Positions 33,603-43,381 of a DNA stretch of 64,000 bases are shown here, piece after piece (position 1 is the stretch's first letter; each line of letters starts with the position of its first letter). Under the pieces are notes generated by a model, which saw only the letters and a list, made by a program, of their open reading frames with translations, was not told the DNA's origin and ran no database searches. The translations under genes and the position numbers were made by a program. The DNA comes from JAJZVS01 sp963708095 (GTDB lineage: Bacteria > Pseudomonadota > Alphaproteobacteria > Acetobacterales > Acetobacteraceae): contig OY970182.1 in the NCBI GenBank assembly GCA_963708095.1, forward strand, positions 1,736,001-1,800,000, in the 5' to 3' direction.

Positions 33603-36600
33603 CTATGGGCTCAGGGGCTGCTCGACCTCGTGGGCGACCCTCAGCTTCGCGTGATCGGCCGCAATCAGCACATAGACTGCGGGCACGACGAAGAGCGTGA
33701 AGAGCGTCCCGATGGCGAGCCCGCTCGCGATCACAAGCCCCATGTCGAACCGGGAGACCGCCCCCGCCCCGCTCGCCGTCAGCAGCGGCACCACGCCCAG
33801 CACCATCGCCGCCGTGGTCATCAGGATCGGCCGCAGGCGAATCGCCGCCGCCGTCTCGATCGCCTCGCGCTTGCTCTTCCCCTCCTGCTGCAACTCGTTG
33901 GCGAACTCGACCAGCAGGATGCCGTGCTTGCTGATCAACCCCATCAAGGTCACCAGGCCGACCTCGGTATAGATGTTCAACGTCGCCCCGCCGAGGCCGA
34001 CGGAGACGAAGATCAGGGCCCCCGCGATCGACATCGGCACCGAGACGAGGATCACCAGCGGGTCGCGAAAACTCTCGAACAGCGCGGCAAGCGAGAGAAA
34101 GATGATGATCAGCGCCAGGCCGAACGTGCCCAGGAAGCCCGTCGATTCCTGGATATATTGCCGTGACGGGCCGCCGTAGTCGATCGTGTAGCCCGCCGGC
34201 AGGGTGCGGTGCGCAAGATTTGCCAGGTAATCGAGCGCCGTTCCCAGTGCCACGCCCGGCGCCGGCACGCCCTGGATCGTCGCCGAATTGAGCTGCTGGA
34301 AGTGGTTGATCGATTCCGGCACCGTCTGCGTCGTGATGTGCACCACGGTCGAGAGCGGCACCATCGCCCCGCTGGCCGTGCGGATATAGTAGTCCAGCAG
34401 TTGCTGCGTGTTCAGGCGGAAGCGTTGCAGCACCTGCGGGATCACCTTGTAGGAGCGCCCGTCCAGGCTGAAATAGTTCACGTAGCCGCCACCTAGCATC
34501 GAACTCAGCGCGCCGCCGATATCGCTCATGTTCAGGCCGAGCAGCGCCGCCTTGCTGCGATCGATCACCACCGTCGCCTGCGGCTGGTCGATCCGCAAAT
34601 CCTTGGTGATGAAGATGAACAGCCCGCTCTTGGTCGCCGCCGTGACGAACTGCTGTGCCACGCCGTCGAGCGCGCCGAACCCCTGCGTGGTGTCGATGAC
34701 GAACTGCACCGGCAGGCCGTTGGACCCCGGCAGCGGCGGCGGCTGGAAGGCGACGGCCTGCAGCCCGGCGATGCGGTCGAGCGCCTGCTGCACCAGCGGC
34801 TGCAGCTGGTTGGTCGTGCGCGTTCTCTGATCCCACGGCTTCAGCACCATGCCGCCGATGTTCTGCCCCGGCATGTCGAGCTGGAAGACGTGCGCGTTCT
34901 CGGGAAAGCCCGCGAACGCCTTGTACACCTGGTGGTCGTACATCAGCTTCTGCTGCAGGGTCGCGTTCGGTGCCGCGGTCGAGCTCTCGATGATGACCCC
35001 CTGGTCCTCCTGCGGCGCCAGCTCGCTGGTGGCGCTCGAATAGAGGAAGAAGATGCTGCCGAGCACGATCGCCGCGAACACCGCGGTCACCGGCAGGGTG
35101 TCGAGGCTGCCGTGCAGCCGCCGCTCGTAGCCCCGGCGCAACGCACCGAACCCGCGATCGATCAGCGCGATGAAGCGCCCTTCGATCCCGCCCTCCGCGC
35201 CCGTATGCGGGCGCAGCACGCGCGAGCACAGCATCGGCGACAACGTGAGCGCAATGATCGCCGAGACCGTCACCGCGCCGACCAGGGTGAAGGCGAACTC
35301 GGTGAACAGCGCGCCGGTGAGCCCACCCTGGAAGCCGATCGGCAGATAGACCGCGATCAGCACCACCGTCATGGCGATGATCGGGCCGGCCAGCTGCCGC
35401 GCCGCACGGATCGCCGCCGGGATGGGCTGCATCCCCTCGGCCAGCAGCCGGTTGACGTTCTCCACCACGATGATGGCGTCATCGACGACGAGCCCGATCG
35501 CCAGCACCAGCGCGAGCAGGGTCAGCAGGTTGATCGAGAAGCCGAACATCAGCATCATCGTGAAGGTGCCGATCAACGACAGCGGAATCGCGACCACCGG
35601 GATCAGCACCGAGCGCACCGAGCCGAGGAAGACGAAGATCACCGCCGTCACGATCAGCATCGCCTCGCCCAGGGTCCATACCACCTCGTTGATCGCGCTG
35701 TTCACGAACTCGGTCGAATCATAGACGATACGGCCCTGCATGCCCTGCGGCAGGCTCGCCTGGATGCCGGGAAACACGTTGCGCACCTGCTTGATCACGT
35801 TGAGCAGGTTGGCGCCCGGCGCGATCTGGATGCCGATATAGACCGCCTGGCTGCCGTCGAAGCTCACCTGCGAGTCGTAATCGTCGAAGCCGAGCGAGAC
35901 ATGGGCGACGTCCTTCAACCGCACGATCGCCCCGCCACTGGTCTTGACCTCCAGATTGCGGAACTCGGCCAGCGTGTGCAGGTTGGTGGAGGCGGCGAGG
36001 TTCACCTGCACCATCTGCCCCTTGGTCTCGCCGAGCCCGGAGATATAGTCGTTGGCGGCGAGCGCGGTCGAGACATCGTTCCCGGTCACGCCGTAGGCCG
36101 CCATCTTCACCGGGTCGAGCCAGGCGCGCAGGGCGAAATTCTTTGCCCCCAGCAGCTCCGCCGTCTGCACGCCCGGCACCGCCTGCAGCTTCGGCTGCAC
36201 CGCGCGCACCAGGTAGTCGGTCACCTGGTTCGGCGCCAGAACCTTGCTCGAGAAACCGATGTACATCGCATCGATGGTCTGCCCGATCGCGACCGTCAAC
36301 TGCGGCCGCTCTGCCGCCGGCGGCAGCTGATTCAGCACCGAGCTGATCTTGGTGTTGATCTCCGACAGCGCCTTGTCCGGATCGTAGTTCAGCACGAGGT
36401 TGACGGTGATCGTGCTGACCCCCGGCGTGCTCGTGGAGGTCATGTCGTCGATGCCGTTGACCTGCGCGATCGCGTTCTCGAGCGGCGTGGTGATGAAGCC
36501 CGCGATGGTAGCGGGATCGGCCCCCGGATAGGGGGTGGTGACCGTGATCACCGCGTTCTCGGTCCGCGGATACTGCAGGATCGGCAGCGAGCCCGCGGCG

Positions 36601-36680
36601 CGCAGGCCGAGCACCAGGATCGCCAGGCTGAGCACGGTGGCCAGCACCGGCCGGCGGATGAAGATATCGGTCAAGGACAT
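33603..36680 (-). CDS. RND efflux transporter, inner-membrane permease (HAE1 family)
   Basis: A 1025-residue proton-driven multidrug exporter of the AcrB/MdtB type. It starts MSLTDIFIRRPVLATVLSLAILVLG, has two large periplasmic loops and 12 expected membrane helices. The proton-relay acidic pair is in TM4, LVLAIGLVVDDAIIVVENV. The length is normal for the family. It is preceded by its membrane fusion protein (13-nt gap) and outer-membrane channel, with a TetR gene first, so the operon is a complete tripartite pump. Substrates cannot be read from the sequence. Confidence 0.96.
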   Translation of the reverse strand: MSLTDIFIRRPVLATVLSLAILVLGLRAAGSLPILQYPRTENAVITVTTPYPGADPATIAGFITTPLENAIAQVNGIDDMTSTSTPGVSTITVNLVLNYDPDKALSEINTKISSVLNQLPPAAERPQLTVAIGQTIDAMYIGFSSKVLAPNQVTDYLVRAVQPKLQAVPGVQTAELLGAKNFALRAWLDPVKMAAYGVTGNDVSTALAANDYISGLGETKGQMVQVNLAASTNLHTLAEFRNLEVKTSGGAIVRLKDVAHVSLGFDDYDSQVSFDGSQAVYIGIQIAPGANLLNVIKQVRNVFPGIQASLPQGMQGRIVYDSTEFVNSAINEVVWTLGEAMLIVTAVIFVFLGSVRSVLIPVVAIPLSLIGTFTMMLMFGFSINLLTLLALVLAIGLVVDDAIIVVENVNRLLAEGMQPIPAAIRAARQLAGPIIAMTVVLIAVYLPIGFQGGLTGALFTEFAFTLVGAVTVSAIIALTLSPMLCSRVLRPHTGAEGGIEGRFIALIDRGFGALRRGYERRLHGSLDTLPVTAVFAAIVLGSIFFLYSSATSELAPQEDQGVIIESSTAAPNATLQQKLMYDHQVYKAFAGFPENAHVFQLDMPGQNIGGMVLKPWDQRTRTTNQLQPLVQQALDRIAGLQAVAFQPPPLPGSNGLPVQFVIDTTQGFGALDGVAQQFVTAATKSGLFIFITKDLRIDQPQATVVIDRSKAALLGLNMSDIGGALSSMLGGGYVNYFSLDGRSYKVIPQVLQRFRLNTQQLLDYYIRTASGAMVPLSTVVHITTQTVPESINHFQQLNSATIQGVPAPGVALGTALDYLANLAHRTLPAGYTIDYGGPSRQYIQESTGFLGTFGLALIIIFLSLAALFESFRDPLVILVSVPMSIAGALIFVSVGLGGATLNIYTEVGLVTLMGLISKHGILLVEFANELQQEGKSKREAIETAAAIRLRPILMTTAAMVLGVVPLLTASGAGAVSRFDMGLVIASGLAIGTLFTLFVVPAVYVLIAADHAKLRVAHEVEQPLSP

Positions 36681-36693
36681 CGCGCGCCCCTCC

Positions 36694-37824
36694 TCACGGG
36701 TCCATCACTACGGGATGGGCGCTATCCAGCGGTTGCACCGCGTTGCTGATCAGCACCGGCGAACCGTTGCGCAGCTTGATCTGCCCGGACGTCACGACGA
36801 CCTCGCCCGCTGTCAGCCCCGTCAGCACGGCAACCTGGTCGCCGCGCGTCGGGCCGGTGGTGACGAATTTCTGTTCGGTGAACAGATCCGGCGCGCCTTT
36901 CGCGGCAGGCTTCCGGTGCACCACGACGAAGACCGAATCGCCGTAGGAATTGTAGGCGATCGCCGTCTGCGGCAAGGTGATGTGCGGCTCCGGCGCCCCC
37001 GAGCCGACCGCGAGGGTGGCGAACATCCCCGGCCGCAGCAGGTGACCGGGATTCGGCAGTGCCGCGCGCACTTCCATGTTGCGCGAATTCGGATCGACCG
37101 CAGGGTTGATGGCGACGATCCGGCCGGAGAACGTCCGCCCCGGATAAGCATCGACCGTCGCCGTCATGGCCTGCCCGACCCGGATCCGCGACAGGTCCTG
37201 CTGCGGCAGGTAGAAATCCGCGAACAGCGTCTCAAGCGCCTGCAGCCCGACCACCGTCGTGCCGGCGGGCAGATACTGGCCGAGATCGACGGCACGGATC
37301 CCGAGCGTGCCGGAAAACGGCGCGCGCAGCACCTTCTGATCGACCACGGCCTGCTGCGCGGCCACCTGCGCCTCATCGTTCTTGAGCGTCGCCGCGTCGG
37401 TATCGATGGTCGCCTGGCTTACCGCCTGCGCCCTGTACTGCTTGCGGTCGCGGTCGTAATTGATGCGCGCGAGCGTCGCCGTCGCTTCGAGCGCGTGCAG
37501 CCGCGCGATGTCGTCATCGGCGCGCAGGCGTAGCAGCACCTGGCCCTTTTGCACGCCCTCCCCGGAGCGGAAGTCGATCTCGGTCACGAGTCCGGCGAGC
37601 TCGAGCGACAGATTGGCGCCCTGGACCGCCGTCAGGCTGCCGACCGCGTTGATCGCCGGGTGCCATTGCTGGTAGCCGGCCGTCGTCGTCGAAACGGTCT
37701 GCGGCGGATTGGCGAACGAGGCCAGGACGTGCTTGATGATGCGCGCCTTGACCATCTGGAATCCGAACACCGCCCCCAGCACCACGCCGACCGCGATCAG
37801 CATGACAATCATGCGCTTGGTCAT
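36694..37824 (-). CDS. RND efflux periplasmic adaptor (membrane fusion protein)
   Basis: A 376-residue HlyD/AcrA-type adaptor. An N-terminal membrane anchor lies near residues 3-20 (no lipobox). The lipoyl halves are LELAGLVTEIDFRSGEGVQKGQVLLRL and APFSGTLGIRAVDLGQYLPAG, flanking a helical hairpin, followed by a beta-barrel (about 210-290). It bridges the permease and the outer-membrane channel. Its ATG at 37824 overlaps the channel-gene stop (ATGA). Confidence 0.94.
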   Translation of the reverse strand: MTKRMIVMLIAVGVVLGAVFGFQMVKARIIKHVLASFANPPQTVSTTTAGYQQWHPAINAVGSLTAVQGANLSLELAGLVTEIDFRSGEGVQKGQVLLRLRADDDIARLHALEATATLARINYDRDRKQYRAQAVSQATIDTDAATLKNDEAQVAAQQAVVDQKVLRAPFSGTLGIRAVDLGQYLPAGTTVVGLQALETLFADFYLPQQDLSRIRVGQAMTATVDAYPGRTFSGRIVAINPAVDPNSRNMEVRAALPNPGHLLRPGMFATLAVGSGAPEPHITLPQTAIAYNSYGDSVFVVVHRKPAAKGAPDLFTEQKFVTTGPTRGDQVAVLTGLTAGEVVVTSGQIKLRNGSPVLISNAVQPLDSAHPVVMDP

Positions 37825-39380
37825 TGCTTCGTCTCCACCATCGGCCGCTTCCCTGAGTGCTCCGCCGCCTCGCCCGGCAACCAGAACCGGTCCGGGGTGC
37901 CCTGCGCCGCCGCGGCAACGTCCGCCCGATGCCACCAGCCGCCGCCGAGCGCCTGGAACAGCCCGGCGGTGTCGGCGAAGCGGGTCGCCTCCGCCTGCAC
38001 CAGATTGATCCGCGCCTGCTGGTAGGTCTTCTGGGCGTCGAGCAGGGTCGGGTAGTTGATCGCGCCGAGCTGGAACTGCTGCCGCGCAAGGTCGAGGCTG
38101 GTTGCCGCTGCCCGCTCCGCGGCGACCTGCGCGGCCAGCGCGTCGGCGTCGGAGACAAGGGCGTGCAGCGCGTCGGCGACGTTCTGGAACGCCCCGAGGA
38201 CGGTGCTGCGGTATTGCGCCGCCGCCTGATGGAACGCCGCCACCGCCGCGCGTTTCTTGTGCAGCAAAGTGCCGCCGTCGAACAGCGGCGCCGTCACCCC
38301 GCCCGCCATGTTCCAGATAGCCGTCGCTGGCGTGAACAGCGAGCCGAAGCCGAGCGCCACGCTGCCGACCTCACCGCTGATGCTGAAATGCGGCAGCTCG
38401 TTGGCGGTGGCGACGCCGATATCGGCGCTCGCCGCGTGCAGGGTCGCCGTGGCGGCAAGCACGTCGGGCCGGTCGGCCACCAGCGCCGAGGGCAGGCTGA
38501 CCGGCAATTGCTGCGGCAGGGTGAGCTCCGCCAGCTCGAACCGCGCCCGCGGCGCCTGGCTCGGGTAGCGCCCCACCAGCGCGGCGAGCTGGTCGCGCGT
38601 CTGGCTCAGCGCCTTTTGGAGCGGCGGCAGGGTGGCCTGCGTCGCCGCAAGCGTCGCCTGCTGCGACAGCACCTCCGCCTTCGGAACCGCCCCCAGCACG
38701 AACTGCTGCTGCAGCACCTTCAGCTGGTCGGCCTCGATCCGGATGATGTCCTGCGTCGCCGCGATCTGGCCGCGATAGGAAGCCTCGTCGACCGCCGCGA
38801 CGACCACGTTCGACGTCAGGGTAAGATAGGCGGCCTCGAGTTCGAAGCGTTGGTACTCGGCGGTCGCGGCAAGCTGCTCGACTTGCCGGCGGACGCCGCC
38901 GAACACGTCGAGAGGATAGGAGACCGAGAGGGTCGGCGTCACCAGGTTGAAGGTGCTGGTGCTGCCGGTCGTCTGGCCGAACTGGGCGACCGAGAACGCC
39001 TGGCGTTCCGCCTGGAAGCTGCCGGTGACCTGGGGGAACAGGCCACCCTGCGCCGCATAGACGTTCTCGTTCGCCTCGCGCAGTGACGCCTGGGCCGCCG
39101 CAAGGGTGGGATTGGCCTGGAGCGCCTCGGCAATCAGCCGGTCGAGCGGGGGGGAGTGAAAGAGCTCCCACCACTCCCCCGGGATGTCGCGGCCGACGAC
39201 GAAGTGCTGCGCCGCACCGCTGGGCGTGTCGGTGGCGCTGGTCGCGGCAGGCAGAGGCGCACGTGTATAGCCGCTCACCGCCGGCGCGGCGGGCGAATGG
39301 AAATTCGGGCCGACGGCGCAGCCGCCAAGCAGCAGCGCCGGGAGCAGACCCACCACCATGCTTGCGCCGCGGCCGCTCAC
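37821..39380 (-). CDS. Outer-membrane efflux lipoprotein (NodT/OprM family)
   Basis: A 519-residue TolC-like channel. The lipobox LLGGC (about residues 17-21) follows a short signal peptide, then AVGPNFHSP, a signature of NodT-type channels. Two OEP repeats give the alpha-helical tunnel: about 75-260 and 290-480 (ARINLVQAEATRFADTAGLFQALGGGWW near the C-terminus). It is the exit duct of the pump encoded next door. Stop/start overlaps (ATGA) join it to the TetR gene and to the adaptor gene. Confidence 0.94.
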   Translation of the reverse strand: MSGRGASMVVGLLPALLLGGCAVGPNFHSPAAPAVSGYTRAPLPAATSATDTPSGAAQHFVVGRDIPGEWWELFHSPPLDRLIAEALQANPTLAAAQASLREANENVYAAQGGLFPQVTGSFQAERQAFSVAQFGQTTGSTSTFNLVTPTLSVSYPLDVFGGVRRQVEQLAATAEYQRFELEAAYLTLTSNVVVAAVDEASYRGQIAATQDIIRIEADQLKVLQQQFVLGAVPKAEVLSQQATLAATQATLPPLQKALSQTRDQLAALVGRYPSQAPRARFELAELTLPQQLPVSLPSALVADRPDVLAATATLHAASADIGVATANELPHFSISGEVGSVALGFGSLFTPATAIWNMAGGVTAPLFDGGTLLHKKRAAVAAFHQAAAQYRSTVLGAFQNVADALHALVSDADALAAQVAAERAAATSLDLARQQFQLGAINYPTLLDAQKTYQQARINLVQAEATRFADTAGLFQALGGGWWHRADVAAAAQGTPDRFWLPGEAAEHSGKRPMVETKQ

Positions 39381-40114
39381 GCGGGTACGCTCGTCGACTC
39401 AGCGACCGCCGCCTGGAAGATCGCCTTCGTGTGCTCCCGCACCACTGCCTGGAGCGCCGCGGTGTCCGCTTCGCCCAGGCGCACCCGGCAGCCAAGCACG
39501 CGCTGGGTCTTGCGATTGCAGAAGATCGTCACCTGACCGATGATCGCAATCGCGCGCAGCAGCGTCTCGGTATCCTCGGCGGGCCGCTCGAGCAGGCGGC
39601 CGACGAGCACGGTACAGGGCTCGACGATCCGGCGCATCACCCGCTGATAGAGCGGCTCCAGGGCCGCCGCGGACTCGATTTCCGCGCGGGCGAAGAAGAG
39701 CGCGCGGCTCTCCCAGTCCGAGCTCTCCCGGTCCATGATCCCCTCGACGAAGGCGTCGAGCATCCGGAGCAGCAGGACCAGGATTTCCTGGCGCGACGGC
39801 CCCCCGAGGGTCGGCGGATCGCCGAGGGCGGCACGGATCTCCGCCGTCACCGGCGCCATCCGGCTTTCCATCCTGCCGGCGATCTGGTCCACGACCGCCT
39901 CGTAGAGGCCCTCCTTGCTGCCGAAATAGTACTGGATCGCTGGCAGGTTCACGCCGGCACGGCGCGCCAGTTCGCGGGTGCTGGCGCCCTCGTAGCCTTC
40001 CGTGGCGAAGACCTCGAGCGCGGCGTGCAGGATCCTGAGCCTTGTGTCCTCCCCGCGCGAATGCGTGCCGCCGGGGAGCCAGGCCGTCTCACGGCCGGTG
40101 GGTGGGATGGACAT
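39377..40114 (-). CDS. TetR/CecR-family transcriptional regulator
   Basis: A 245-residue repressor. The N-terminal HTH is LRILHAALEVFATEGYEGASTRELARRAGVNLPAIQYYFGSKEGLYEAV (about 28-75). The C-terminal domain resembles the CecR (YbiH) ligand domain, which controls export genes. It is the first gene of the RND operon and probably autoregulates it. The start was set at ATG 40114; ATG 40123 would lie inside the -10 element. A further upstream start is unlikely. Confidence 0.9.
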   Translation of the reverse strand: MSIPPTGRETAWLPGGTHSRGEDTRLRILHAALEVFATEGYEGASTRELARRAGVNLPAIQYYFGSKEGLYEAVVDQIAGRMESRMAPVTAEIRAALGDPPTLGGPSRQEILVLLLRMLDAFVEGIMDRESSDWESRALFFARAEIESAAALEPLYQRVMRRIVEPCTVLVGRLLERPAEDTETLLRAIAIIGQVTIFCNRKTQRVLGCRVRLGEADTAALQAVVREHTKAIFQAAVAESTSVPA

Positions 40115-40120
40115 GCCGCT

Positions 40121-40149
40121 CATATATATCAGTCGAACGACAATATCAA
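40121..40149 (-). promoter_or_regulatory. Probable sigma-70 promoter of the efflux operon
   Basis: On the minus strand TTGATA (40149-40144) and TATATG (40126-40121) are 17 nt apart. The surrounding stretch is AT-rich, with CGATCGATCG next to it, and could hold the TetR operator. The start codon at 40114 is very close, so the leader would be minimal. Confidence 0.45.
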
Positions 40150-40436
40150 TCGATCGATCGTGCCGCCTGCCGGGCGGAGCGCCTCATCCCCCCGGTCGGT
40201 TGCGGTTGTGGATCCGGTGGCAGTCCCACCAGGGGTTCTCGGGATCTGTTGCAAAGTTCGGATCGGCTTTTGCAGCAGATCGTGTCCCCCCCTGCCCTGT
40301 CATGCCCTGCTCCCGCGGTTGCAGCGACCCAAGAGGCGAAGCGGGCCCCACCCGGTTGCGCACCGAGATGACTTGCCTCGCCTTGCGCCATGCGACCCAG
40401 GCGAGGAACAGGCCGCCGCCGGAGCGGGGCGCCCGG
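40150..40436. other. Intergenic region; possible IS-end relic
   Basis: About 290 nt between the efflux promoter and the lipoprotein gene. GGGATCTGTTGCAAAGTTCG at 40241-40260 resembles the terminal repeats of IS6-family elements (GG-TCTGTTGCAAAG), but no transposase or partner end is present. Nothing else was recognised. Confidence 0.25.
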
Positions 40437-40913
40437 CTACCGGCCCCCGCCGTGGAAACCACCCCCGTGGAAACCACCCGCGTGGAAGCCTCCTCCGTGG
40501 AAGCCACCGCGGAAACCATGGCCACGGAAGACGTGCGGCCGGCCGCCGAAGCTCGAATGGAAGTCGAAGCCGTCGTCAGGAAACATGGCGCTTCCGGGCA
40601 GGTAGGGGTAGCCGGAATAGGGGTCGGATTCGGCCAAGTACGGATAGCCCCAGGAGTTGAACCCCAGGTCGTCGTCGGCCGCTTCGCTCGCGACCGCCTC
40701 CGTGCAGCCTGTCGCCCCGTCCGACCCGGCGACGACGGCGGCCAGCGCTGCGGACCCTGGCTCTCTACCGGATGAACCGGGGGCCGGTGTCGTGGCGACC
40801 GTCGACGGACATGGGACCGAATAGTAGCTGTAGGACGGATAGGCCGCGCAGCCGGCAAGGCTCGAGATCGCGGCACAGACGGCGATCCTGACGATCGGAA
40901 GAAACCTTCTCAT
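40437..40913 (-). CDS. Gly/His-rich lipoprotein
   Basis: A 158-residue predicted lipoprotein. Signal MRRFLPIVRIAVCAAISSLAGC ends in a lipobox (LAGC). The middle contains repeated GYPYL, and the last ~35 residues are FHGGGFHAGGFHGG-type repeats. The plan (lipobox, Tyr/Pro-rich middle, His/Gly/Phe tail) resembles the lipoprotein at 25076-25786, but there is no zipper. A metal-binding role is possible by composition only. The ATG at 40913 was chosen because it places the signal peptide correctly. Confidence 0.65.
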   Translation of the reverse strand: MRRFLPIVRIAVCAAISSLAGCAAYPSYSYYSVPCPSTVATTPAPGSSGREPGSAALAAVVAGSDGATGCTEAVASEAADDDLGFNSWGYPYLAESDPYSGYPYLPGSAMFPDDGFDFHSSFGGRPHVFRGHGFRGGFHGGGFHAGGFHGGGFHGGGR

Positions 40914-41392
40914 GGCATCGCACCAACGTACTTCCTTGCTGGGCCAGCACAATGCAATGTCGACCGGCAATGCGGTCGATCGCCCAGGGGAACACGCATC
41001 TATGGTCGTACGATGCATCGGAAAGAGTTGGATGGCAGTGACGCACCCGCGCTCTCTGCGATGCAGCCATGTTTCCCGGCGGGCTAGCGGAAGCGCGCGG
41101 CGCGCATCCTCGGCTGCGTGCCGGATCGGTCGTGCTTGCTATTTCGTCGGCGTGACCGGCCGCGGCGGACCACGCGCCCCGTCCCGGGCGGGGCCGGCCC
41201 TAGCCCATCTTATTCACCGCGTTTCTGCGTGATCGGCTTGCCGAGTGTCGCGTTGGCGTTTGGACGGAGAATAGTGCCCACTCGGATCCTCCTGGCAGGC
41301 GGGAGATCACTCACCGACCAGCCCCTTCATCGTCAAAGCGGTTTGGTTCAATCCCCTACCCATGGGACAGTCAGCACTTTCGGCGGCCGGTA
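40914..41392. other. Intergenic region, nothing recognised
   Basis: 479 nt between the lipoprotein start and the 3' end of the ABC-transporter operon. The lipoprotein promoter must lie here. Short open frames lack any protein feature. No repeat or RNA gene was seen. Confidence 0.4.
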
Positions 41393-42406
41393 TTACTGGA
41401 AGATTTCCTCGAACTGCCGCTTGTCGGCGATCGAATTCTTCTCGATCACTCCATAATCGATCGGGATGCTCTTGATCGCCGAAAGACTGGCGCCACCGGA
41501 AGGCGGCGCGATATCCGTGCGCGCGGCGTAGCCGCCATCAGCCGGGAACAGGGTCTGCACCTGCTTCGTCAGCATGAAAGTGGCGAACAGCTTGGCCGCC
41601 TCGGGATGCTTCGCGCCTTTCACCACGCCGGTGGGGGAGGGGATGATCAGCACGCCCTCGCTCGGATACAGCGTGACGATCGGGTGGCCGGCGCGGCGCG
41701 CGTCAGCGGCGTAGGAGTCCAGCGCGCCCGCGGCGATCAGGCGCTCGCCGCTGTCCAGCATCCCGGTCACCTGCTGGTTGCCCTGGACGATCATCGTGCC
41801 GTTCTTGGCGAGCTTGCGGTAGTAGTCCCAGCCGAACCGCGCGGCGAAGGTGCCAACCTCCACCAGCTTCAGTGCGGTGAAGGAAGGATCGGGCATCACC
41901 AGTTGGCCCTTGTAGTGCATGCTGGTGAGGTCGGCCCAGCTCGTCGGCCGGTGCGCTGGCGGAACCTTGTCGCCACGCAGATAGATGGTGATCAGGTTCA
42001 GCCGCTGCGCGACATAGTTGCCGTCCGGATCTCTCGCCCCCGCCGGAACCTTGTCGAACCCATCCGGCTTGAACTTCACGAAGGCGCCTTGCCGGGCCAG
42101 GTCGGCGAAGGCGGCGGGGTCTGAGGTGGTCAGCACGTCGGCGGCGATCTCGCCGGCCTGACGTTCCTCCAGGAAGCGGCGCATGGTCGCGGTGCCGCCG
42201 GAGCGAAACACGTCGGTGTGGATGCCCGTCTGTGCCGTGAACAGCTTGCCGATCTGCTGGGCGACCTTGATCGGGGCGGACGTGTACCAGACCAGTTTTC
42301 CCTCTGCCTTCGCCTTGGCGAGATCGACGCTCCCGGCCGCCCGGGCGGAGCCGGCGCCGACGACGCCAATTCCGCCCAGAAGGGCCGTCCTGCGGGTGAT
42401 GGACAT
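41393..42406 (-). CDS. ABC transporter substrate-binding protein (Fe3+/extracellular type)
   Basis: A 337-residue periplasmic binding protein of the family that includes FbpA and related anion or phosphonate binders. A Tat-like signal (SITRRTALLGGIG) ends near residue 24 with ARA. The mature opening AKAEGKLVWYTSAP is typical, as are FRSGGTATMRRFLEERQAGEIAADVLTTSDPA and PSFTALKLVEVG. It feeds the permease and ATPase encoded upstream. The ligand is uncertain; Fe3+ is only one option. The ATG at 42406 was chosen for the signal peptide. Confidence 0.9.
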   Translation of the reverse strand: MSITRRTALLGGIGVVGAGSARAAGSVDLAKAKAEGKLVWYTSAPIKVAQQIGKLFTAQTGIHTDVFRSGGTATMRRFLEERQAGEIAADVLTTSDPAAFADLARQGAFVKFKPDGFDKVPAGARDPDGNYVAQRLNLITIYLRGDKVPPAHRPTSWADLTSMHYKGQLVMPDPSFTALKLVEVGTFAARFGWDYYRKLAKNGTMIVQGNQQVTGMLDSGERLIAAGALDSYAADARRAGHPIVTLYPSEGVLIIPSPTGVVKGAKHPEAAKLFATFMLTKQVQTLFPADGGYAARTDIAPPSGGASLSAIKSIPIDYGVIEKNSIADKRQFEEIFQ

Positions 42407-42440
42407 CCTTGTTTTCTCCCTGGCGTCCGTGCGGCCGGCC

Positions 42441-43358
42441 CTAGCCGCGATAGACGGGATCCGGTTGCGAGAAGAAGGCGTGCAGAATGTGGTAGACCAG
42501 CATATGGTTCTTCTGCTGGAATGATGCGTGCGAGATCCCCGGCATGACGGCGAACTGCTTGTCGGCATTGGGCAGCTTGCGGAAGAATGCCAGCAGGTCG
42601 TCCAGCCCGGCGATGCCGTCATACTCTCCGCGCATCAGGATGGTCGGCACGGTGATCTTTTCCGGAGCGACGACCGGCAGCTTCGAACACATGTCGACAT
42701 AGGTGCCCGTAGGCATCGAATCGTCGAGGGCGAGGATGGCGTCGGCGAACGCCTCGACCACGGCGTTCTCTGCGGTGCCGGGATGGTCTCGGGTGAAGAT
42801 GCTGTGCACGAAGGCGCGGTCGATGGGGCGGCGGGTGCGGGCCTGGAAATCCGCCAGCTTCTTGCGCCGCTCGGCCAAGGTCGGGCTGCCCTCGCCGGTC
42901 CAGACGAAGGCATCGAGCGCCAGGCGCTTCACCCGTTCCGGATGCCGCTCGGCGAATAGTGCCGCGCGTAGCGCGCCGGAGGAGATGCCGTAGACCAGCA
43001 GCGGCCCGCTCGCGCGGGTTTGCTGGATGTAGGCGGACGCCGCGGCCAGATCGTCGGCGCCGTTGGCGATGTCGGCATTGATGGGCCGCGTCTTGTCCGA
43101 CCGCCCATAGCCTTCCATGTCCACGCACCAGCAATCGAAGCCGCGGCGCGCGAACCAGTCCATCACGGAGGAATCAGGCCGCCCCGGCACCTGCAGATCG
43201 AAGGTCGGCTGCGAGGCCATCGAGGACCCATGCACGAACAGGACCGTCCCCAGGCGCGGCCCGACGGCATGCTTCTCCCACAGGAACAGCCGCACGTCGC
43301 CCTTGTGCACCCAGTGCTCTGCCCCGGCTATTGCCGCCGGCGAATGTTCAGTCGTCAT
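42441..43358 (-). CDS. Alpha/beta hydrolase in an ABC operon
   Basis: A 305-residue serine hydrolase. The nucleophile elbow is GISSG near residue 128 (LLVYGISSGALRAALFAERHPE), the oxyanion-hole segment is VLFVHGSSM, the acid is in RGEYDGIAG and the His in GISHASF. It has no signal peptide and is cytoplasmic. It lies 23 nt after the ATPase gene and 34 nt before the binding-protein gene, inside the transport operon. That suggests it hydrolyses the imported compound, perhaps an ester or amide. The substrate is unknown. Confidence 0.9.
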   Translation of the reverse strand: MTTEHSPAAIAGAEHWVHKGDVRLFLWEKHAVGPRLGTVLFVHGSSMASQPTFDLQVPGRPDSSVMDWFARRGFDCWCVDMEGYGRSDKTRPINADIANGADDLAAASAYIQQTRASGPLLVYGISSGALRAALFAERHPERVKRLALDAFVWTGEGSPTLAERRKKLADFQARTRRPIDRAFVHSIFTRDHPGTAENAVVEAFADAILALDDSMPTGTYVDMCSKLPVVAPEKITVPTILMRGEYDGIAGLDDLLAFFRKLPNADKQFAVMPGISHASFQQKNHMLVYHILHAFFSQPDPVYRG

Positions 43359-43381
43359 GCCAGATCTCCATCACTCACCAA

